A stretch of 60,000 bases of DNA from Apostichopus japonicus (taxonomy: Eukaryota; Echinodermata; Holothuroidea; Aspidochirotida; Stichopodidae), in NCBI RefSeq assembly GCF_037975245.1, contig NC_092576.1, positions 27,667,611-27,727,610 on the forward strand, read 5' to 3'. The stretch's first letter is position 1; every line of letters starts with the position of its first letter. Below, piece by piece: positions 58,401-60,000 of this stretch. A model generated the notes under the pieces. That model saw only the letters and a list, made by a program, of their open reading frames with translations, was not told where the DNA came from and made no database searches. The translations under genes were made by a program, and so were the position numbers.

Positions 58401-59063
58401 ATCGGCAGATATCGGGATTGGAACATCGGCCCAAGACCGATATTGGTGATATCTCTTCTAGCTGAGAATTGTTGTCCTCTGCAAAGTTTTCTTTGGTTTT
58501 TAACATACCTTTCTGATCAGAAACTCATGAATTTGTGTTATTGAAGTCTAGTTCTTACTCTTTGCGCTCACATTCTCGAATCACCCTGCATGTTCCTTGT
58601 ATCAATCATAATACGTTAGGCAATAGGGCTTTTGCATACAAGGGACCTCGGTTGTGGAATTCACTTCAGTGGAATTGATGTGTATTGACTCCCTGACCTT
58701 GGATACTTTCAAGATAAAGTTAAAAACGTATCTGTTTAAGCTCGCTTATTTTGATTGACCCGACTGGCTGGCTTTTACCTTGTTAAGCGCTTTTGAAGGT
58801 TTTGTACAAAATTTAGCACTATATAAATGCATATATTATTATCATTATTATTGTTCTTCTCTCGTCGCCCTCTACAGTTCTGCGACTACGACAAAGTCGC
58901 AATAGGCTACGGCGGGACCGGTTACCGTCTCAGCGAAGAGAACGCAGAAGGGATCAAGGAAATACTAATGAAGGCCAAAGAGGACAGCAAAAACAACAAA
59001 CCGGCTCTGGTGAATTGTTTGATCGGAAAAACGGACTTCAGGGAAGGCTCTCTATCGGTGTGA
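31307..59063 (+). CDS. ILVBL: ILVBL/HACL2-type 2-hydroxyacyl-CoA lyase (acetolactate synthase-like), complete gene, 13 coding exons
   Basis: Exons: 31307-31420, 33561-33719, 41091-41261, 42796-42934, 45436-45547, 48871-48971, 49977-50086, 50380-50503, 53589-53683, 54173-54327, 55860-55997, 56412-56685, 58878-59063. All introns are GT-AG and all junctions keep frame. The total is 1878 nt, 625 residues, close to the vertebrate protein (about 630). Order: one N-terminal membrane segment (residues 4-26); the TPP pyrimidine-binding domain with the activating glutamate E91 in DTRHE and [20 protein letters not shown]; a central domain; and the TPP diphosphate-binding domain with GDG at 513-515 and N540 (GDG-x24-N). 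Vertebrate ILVBL/HACL2 is an ER-membrane TPP enzyme that cleaves 2-hydroxyacyl-CoAs in alpha-oxidation of fatty acids, including phytosphingosine breakdown; the same role is inferred. It is not expected to make branched-chain amino acids despite the acetolactate synthase resemblance. Confidence 0.95.
31421..33560 (+). other. ILVBL-like intron 1
   Basis: 2140 bp, GTAAGT...TTTTCATAG. Holds the foldback element 31834-32450 and a C-rich tract near 33430-33510. Confidence 0.9.
31834..32450. mobile_element. Foldback-type element with GAATGACA arrays in inverted orientation
   Basis: AACTAAAACGAATGACA near 31834 is exactly complementary to TGTCATTCGTTTTAGTT ending at 32450. Inside the left end, (GAATGACARC)n units run to about 31960. 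Inside the right end, complementary TGTCATTCGT units run from about 32345. The roughly 380-bp middle has no coding frame. Inverted terminal repeats built of short tandem units are typical of foldback elements. Confidence 0.65.
33561..33719 (+). CDS. ILVBL: ILVBL-like exon 2: start of TPP pyrimidine domain, catalytic glutamate
   Basis: 53 codons, phase 0 at both ends. [20 protein letters not shown] and [20 protein letters not shown] lead to DTRHE at the 3' end. The last residue (E91) corresponds to the glutamate that activates the cofactor N1' in this superfamily. Confidence 0.95.
34760..35215. repeat. Degenerate TACAGTACTGTACAGT array, block 1
   Basis: About 450 bp built from self-complementary words GTACAGTAC and CAGTGCACTACAGTACTG. 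A second block of the same vocabulary is at 37497-37960. Such sequence can fold into many small hairpins. Confidence 0.9.
35676..37304. mobile_element. TTAA-flanked inverted-repeat DNA transposon, about 1.62 kb, non-autonomous
   Basis: TTAA at 35676-35679 and 37301-37304 flanks termini AGACCAAATATGGAG and, on the other strand, AGACCAACTATGGAG (one mismatch in 15). Subterminal parts also pair: GTCACGTGACAT and TGTGACGTCAAAGTTTGTAT on the left against ATACAAACGTTGACGTCACA on the right. A TTAA target is used by piggyBac and Kolobok superfamilies. The termini lack piggyBac's CCC start, so Kolobok-like is my guess. No transposase frame. Confidence 0.72.
37372..37496. repeat. 21-bp minisatellite with higher-order 42-bp unit
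   Basis: Six units of CTGCTATGCAAAATGGG plus CAAT or TAAA, alternating, so the true period is 42 bp. Each unit carries ATGCAAAA, one base from the octamer ATGCAAAT. Confidence 0.95.
37497..37960. repeat. Degenerate TACAGTA array, block 2
   Basis: GTTACAGTATGATACTGTACAG-like words, with larger duplicated pieces (GATACAGCACGTAAC at about 37550 and 37845). Confidence 0.9.
39040..39375 (-). mobile_element. tRNA-derived SINE (family S3)
   Basis: On the minus strand the head GTGGTCAAGTTGTTAAGGCA and B-box-like GGTTTGAGCCC is followed by TTGTGTCCTTGGGCAAGGCA. The body runs through CCCAGGTCACCAGGTAAATG and GACTTGTGAGGTAAC. The 'TGTGTCCTTGGGCAAGGCACT' word is widespread in animal SINEs; the family name is not certain. 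Confidence 0.65.
39525..39735. repeat. About 20-bp minisatellite
   Basis: Roughly ten degenerate units of TGGTTCCTGTGTAAAATACCC / TGCTATGGTTCCTGTGTAAA type. Confidence 0.9.
41091..41261 (+). CDS. ILVBL: ILVBL-like exon 3: TPP pyrimidine domain core
   Basis: 57 codons, phase 0 at both ends. [50 protein letters not shown]. The [21 protein letters not shown] block is characteristic of ILVBL-type proteins and related acetolactate synthase-like enzymes. Confidence 0.96.
41262..42795 (+). other. ILVBL-like intron 3
   Basis: 1534 bp, GTAAGA...TTTTCAG. Contains a poly-C run near 41323 and the array at 41490-41830. Confidence 0.9.
41490..41830. repeat. Degenerate tandem repeat, about 56-75 bp units
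   Basis: GTAGGCTCTTCACAGTAGG, GGCCAATACAACGTGGTC and ATTGTACTGTATT recur about five times with indels. Confidence 0.85.
42796..42934 (+). CDS. ILVBL: ILVBL-like exon 4
   Basis: 46 codons plus one base. [20 protein letters not shown] and [20 protein letters not shown] match the ILVBL segment linking the N-terminal TPP domain to its last strand. The final Gly codon is split with exon 5. Confidence 0.95.
42935..45435 (+). other. ILVBL-like intron 4
   Basis: 2501 bp, GTATGT...ACTTCCAG. Apart from the 34-bp array at 44186-44359 and a TA tract near 45370-45395, nothing recognised. Confidence 0.9.
44186..44359. repeat. 34-bp minisatellite, about 5 copies
   Basis: Unit AGCTGTCACACAGTGACTGT then ATCCTTCGGATGTC, with few changes. 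Each unit contains the small palindrome GTCACACAGTGAC. Confidence 0.95.
45436..45547 (+). CDS. ILVBL: ILVBL-like exon 5
   Basis: 112 nt. Completes Gly, then [20 protein letters not shown], ending in a split Met codon. 'GPVFVExPIDVLY' is the conserved end of the N-terminal TPP domain. Confidence 0.95.
46325..47285. repeat. About 104-bp tandem satellite, roughly 9 copies
   Basis: Units begin CACATCTACAGTTTAATGAT at about 46327 and then every 103-106 bp through 47258. Each carries GAACCATAATCTCATCAATA and GGTAACATGTTGTTTTGTAG. Units differ by a few substitutions and single-base indels. Confidence 0.96.
48515..48785. repeat. Degenerate tandem repeat, about 55-60 bp, five copies
   Basis: Units contain ACACAGGTGTTTCGGTAGTC, AATGATAGGCATTGACAAAA and CCATGCACACTTTA. 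Confidence 0.9.
48871..48971 (+). CDS. ILVBL: ILVBL-like exon 6
   Basis: 101 nt. Completes Met, then [20 protein letters not shown] and [13 protein letters not shown]. Matches the linker into the central domain of ILVBL ('NLFAG...GPLPxDxP'). Ends in a split Val codon before GTAAAG. Confidence 0.93.
48972..49976 (+). other. ILVBL-like intron 6
   Basis: 1005 bp, GTAAAG...CTTTACAG. Contains SINE S1 copy C. Confidence 0.9.
49404..49615 (-). mobile_element. tRNA-derived SINE (family S1), copy C
   Basis: tRNA-like head at 49457-49528 on the minus strand, with GGTTCGAATCC and AGTCGGTTAGGGTGTCCG. The downstream body is shared with copies A and B; the plus-strand words TTCGAAACCGGTAAGGAAGG and CACCTGTATCGAACAAT match copy A. 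Confidence 0.8.
49977..50086 (+). CDS. ILVBL: ILVBL-like exon 7
   Basis: 110 nt. [20 protein letters not shown] and [17 protein letters not shown]: start of the central nucleotide-fold domain (RAKxPLxxLGSQA). Phase 0 donor GTGACG. Confidence 0.94.
50380..50503 (+). CDS. ILVBL: ILVBL-like exon 8
   Basis: 124 nt after [28 protein letters not shown] and [20 protein letters not shown], then AG with a split Gly codon. Intron 7 before it is only 293 bp. The 'PCFLGGMxRGxLGRxxPLHxRxxRxxALKxADVVxLAG' pattern is diagnostic for ILVBL. Confidence 0.95.
50760..51045. repeat. 30-bp minisatellite, about nine copies
   Basis: Unit ATACTACATACAAAATGTGC plus ATTAAAAT, with frequent single changes. Confidence 0.95.
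51900..52137 (+). mobile_element. tRNA-derived SINE (family S2), plus copy
   Basis: tRNA-like head 51911-51968 (TAACTCAGTGGTTAACGC as A box, GAGTTCGAGTC as B box). The body has GACGTTAAATATGAATCTA, GGGTCAGCTTGCGGCTTTGA and TTGCTGCTTGCAGGAGG, and the tail is ATACATACAT. Same family as 11008-11245. Confidence 0.78.
53589..53683 (+). CDS. ILVBL: ILVBL-like exon 9
   Basis: 95 nt after TTCCCAG. Completes Gly, then [20 protein letters not shown] and [11 protein letters not shown], donor GTAAGT, phase 0. Equivalent to 'xCDFRLSYGRVLSxxSKIIxVNRN' in vertebrate ILVBL. Its last 57 nt plus the following intron start are repeated twice more downstream (53627-54044). Confidence 0.95.
53627..54044 (+). repeat. 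Tandem triplication of the 3' part of exon 9 and adjoining intron
   Basis: Copies start at 53627 (real exon), 53771 and 53906, about 135-144 bp apart. The exonic part is 57 nt (19 codons: [19 protein letters not shown]) in all three. Copies 2 and 3 share ATC where the real exon has ATT; copy 2 also changes Lys to Asn. Copy 3 keeps the GTAAGT donor; copy 2 has GTATTT. Reading from the real exon into intron 9 meets TAG at once, so the extra copies are pseudo-exons unless spliced separately. Confidence 0.93.
54173..54327 (+). CDS. ILVBL: ILVBL-like exon 10
   Basis: 155 nt after [48 protein letters not shown] and [11 protein letters not shown]: end of the central domain (xxWxPxxAVQxDVGSF). Ends TT with the Leu codon split. 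Confidence 0.94.
54328..55859 (+). other. ILVBL-like intron 10
   Basis: 1532 bp, GTAAGT...ATATTCCAG. Contains R1 copy 4. The rest shows nothing recognisable. Confidence 0.88.
55000..55215 (+). repeat. Dispersed repeat family R1, copy 4
   Basis: CTGGACCTGAGATATCCATC, AGCAAGCTGTGTGGG, GGGATCGATGGTGGTGT, AACTAGGTCA. Same orientation as copy 3. Confidence 0.7.
55860..55997 (+). CDS. ILVBL: ILVBL-like exon 11
   Basis: 138 nt. [46 protein letters not shown], ending in a split Arg. 'HLNPxxVLxxVEExxxxxSIxVxDGGDFVGxAA' opens the C-terminal TPP domain. Confidence 0.95.
56412..56685 (+). CDS. ILVBL: ILVBL-like exon 12: TPP diphosphate/Mg binding
   Basis: 274 nt, the largest exon. [70 protein letters not shown] (513-515) to N540 is the complete TPP/Mg2+ motif. 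The '[22 protein letters not shown]' stretch is very strongly conserved. Donor GTGAGT, phase 0. Confidence 0.97.
56885..57722. repeat. Purine-rich minisatellite, unit about 69 bp, very high strand asymmetry
   Basis: Units of GACAGACAGAAGAACAGAAA, GACATAGAGAAAGACATAGA, CAAACACCGAAGAAGAAGAT and GAAGAACCG, with variable numbers of the inner 10-12-bp words. The plus strand is almost free of T. Units are mostly multiples of 3, so several frames stay open for hundreds of codons on both strands (for example 56790-57830 minus, Ser/Leu/Cys/Phe-rich); these are not genes. Confidence 0.96.
58545..58862 (+). pseudogene. LINE 3' end (C-terminal reverse-transcriptase segment and tail)
   Basis: [17 protein letters not shown] in one frame, then [20 protein letters not shown] in another, followed by a 3' region with AAGCGCTTTTGAAGG, ACTATATAAATGC and an ATT/ATC-repeat tail. 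'FxxxxPxLWNSLP...LxxFKxxLKTxLF' is the usual C-terminus of CR1/jockey-type LINE ORF2. It is 5'-truncated and frameshifted. The repeat tail overlaps the pyrimidine-rich region just before exon 13. Confidence 0.78.
58878..59063 (+). CDS. ILVBL: ILVBL-like exon 13 (last coding exon)
   Basis: 61 codons and TGA at 59061-59063. [60 protein letters not shown] and V. The ending 'NxLIGxTDFRxGSxxV' matches the family C-terminus exactly, so the protein is complete. Confidence 0.96.
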   Translation, partial: FCDYDKVAIGYGGTGYRLSEENAEGIKEILMKAKEDSKNNKPALVNCLIGKTDFREGSLSV

Positions 59064-60000
59064 GGGATTAGATTAAAGGGATTAGATTAAAGCAGTCGAG
59101 AAGGGCTGTCCTGCTTGTCGGATCTTTCTGGAGGTTTTTTCCCTGGCTAGATGCTTGTTTGAGTGAGAGGAAACTGTTTTAAGAATTAGAGGGGAAAGCA
59201 CGATAGCCCAAAAAGGTTGCGTTGAAACACACAGGGTCGACTCGAGACTGTAGATTCTCTTTCATTGCATTCTTTGTTTCTCTTTACACCAAATTATGTT
59301 TTTATTTTCTTTCTTTGTTTGTCTCTGCTTATAGGTTGTAATGATTGATTGACATTAGGATGTGACCAAATATTCATAAAAGAAAAATACGAAAAAAAAA
59401 TATAAAGAAAACGATTTAAGACCGAATGCAAAAGCTGTGCACCAAATCTAATCTGATAGAGAAGGAACTAAATTTTTCTTTGTATCGGGGAGGAGGAGGT
59501 GGGGGGGGGGACTGTGAGGAAGTGGGGTATTTTACAATCGTGATGCCTTGAAAGCTCAATAGGAAAGTCAGTATTGAAGAATATTAACTTTTATGTCTAG
59601 GCTTACAAAGATAATATGCATAGAAAAAAAAAGAAAGAAAAAGATTTAAGTTTAAGACCGAATGCAAAAGCTGTGCGCCAAGTCAAATCTGAAAGAGAAG
59701 GAACACAATTTTTTTTTTTAGTGTGGTATTTTACAAACAGTGATGCCTTTACTTGAAAGCTCAATAGAAAAATCAGTATTTAAGAATATTAATTTTTATG
59801 TCTAGGATTACACAAAGACAATATGCATGAGCTATCAATATTTATGGTTTGCACTTAGATTAGATTGTCTCTAAATTGGATTCTGTGTGCTGTTGCCGAT
59901 AGTTATGAATATGTATGAGTTCACTAAAAGTATCTTTGACAGTGCGGTTTGTTGAAGTCCTGGTGTTTCTCACACAGTTTGTACTTGTTCATCAGTTTCC
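59064..60000 (+). other. Probable 3' UTR of the ILVBL-like gene, with an internal duplication
   Basis: No AATAAA was found before the window ends, so the 3' end may lie outside it or use a variant signal. A segment at about 59404-59600 recurs at about 59636-59820: AAGACCGAATGCAAAAGCTG, GTGATGCCTT..GAAAGCTCAA, TTTTATGTCTAGG, AATATGCAT. Copies are about 85-90% alike by eye. Confidence 0.55.

Larger units (their letters stand above)
56686..58877 (+). other. ILVBL-like intron 12
   Basis: 2192 bp, GTGAGT...CTCTACAG. Holds the purine-rich minisatellite and a LINE 3' end that finishes only about 20 bp before exon 13. Nothing recognised at 57730-58540 except a poly-G run near 58303. Confidence 0.9.

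Noticed and set aside
31307-59063. Acetolactate synthase of branched-chain amino acid synthesis (horizontal transfer)
   Set aside because: Twelve introns, an N-terminal membrane anchor and ILVBL-specific sequence throughout show the animal ILVBL/HACL2 family.

Overview
The window is eukaryotic nuclear DNA: small GT-AG exons, large introns, (TA)n and poly-G tracts, many minisatellites, SINEs, LINE and Penelope-like fragments and short terminal-inverted-repeat transposons. An IL-17-type cytokine, a Death-domain protein and an ILVBL-type lyase with 13 coding exons point to a metazoan. The gene content and repeat types suggest a marine invertebrate, most likely a deuterostome such as an echinoderm. 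The species cannot be fixed from the sequence.

Layout. 0-6.5 kb is repeats: a 2.6 kb inverted-repeat element at 947-3578 and a roughly 690 bp segment present about three times at 4490-6470. 6.5-8.55 kb (+) holds the 3' exons of a Death-domain gene. 8.6-15.2 kb has no supported gene, only a SINE and dispersed repeats. 15.2-19.92 kb (-) is a complete four-exon IL-17-like gene of 277 codons; a consensus kappaB-type site lies about 155 bp upstream of its start codon. 20-31 kb is gene-free and repeat-rich: two hAT-like MITEs with exact 8-bp target duplications, a decayed Penelope-like reverse transcriptase, tRNA-derived SINEs, and a 178-bp insertion containing a perfect 60-bp palindrome with a hammerhead-like motif. 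31.3-59.06 kb (+) is one complete gene for an ILVBL/HACL2-type thiamine-diphosphate enzyme (625 codons). Its introns hold most of the tandem arrays, a TTAA-flanked inverted-repeat element, a foldback element, a SINE and a LINE 3' end.

The three genes look independent. The Death-domain and IL-17 genes are both immune-type families and lie within 12 kb of each other, but nothing seen ties them functionally. The ILVBL model is the strongest call: all 13 exons join in frame with GT-AG introns and the thiamine-diphosphate motifs are intact. The best leads are the palindromic Penelope-related insertion, the in-frame triplication of the end of ILVBL exon 9, the cysteine-free pro-region and kappaB site of the IL-17 gene, and the well-bounded transposons. 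Exon boundaries were read by eye from splice signals and reading frame; no alignment or transcript data were available.
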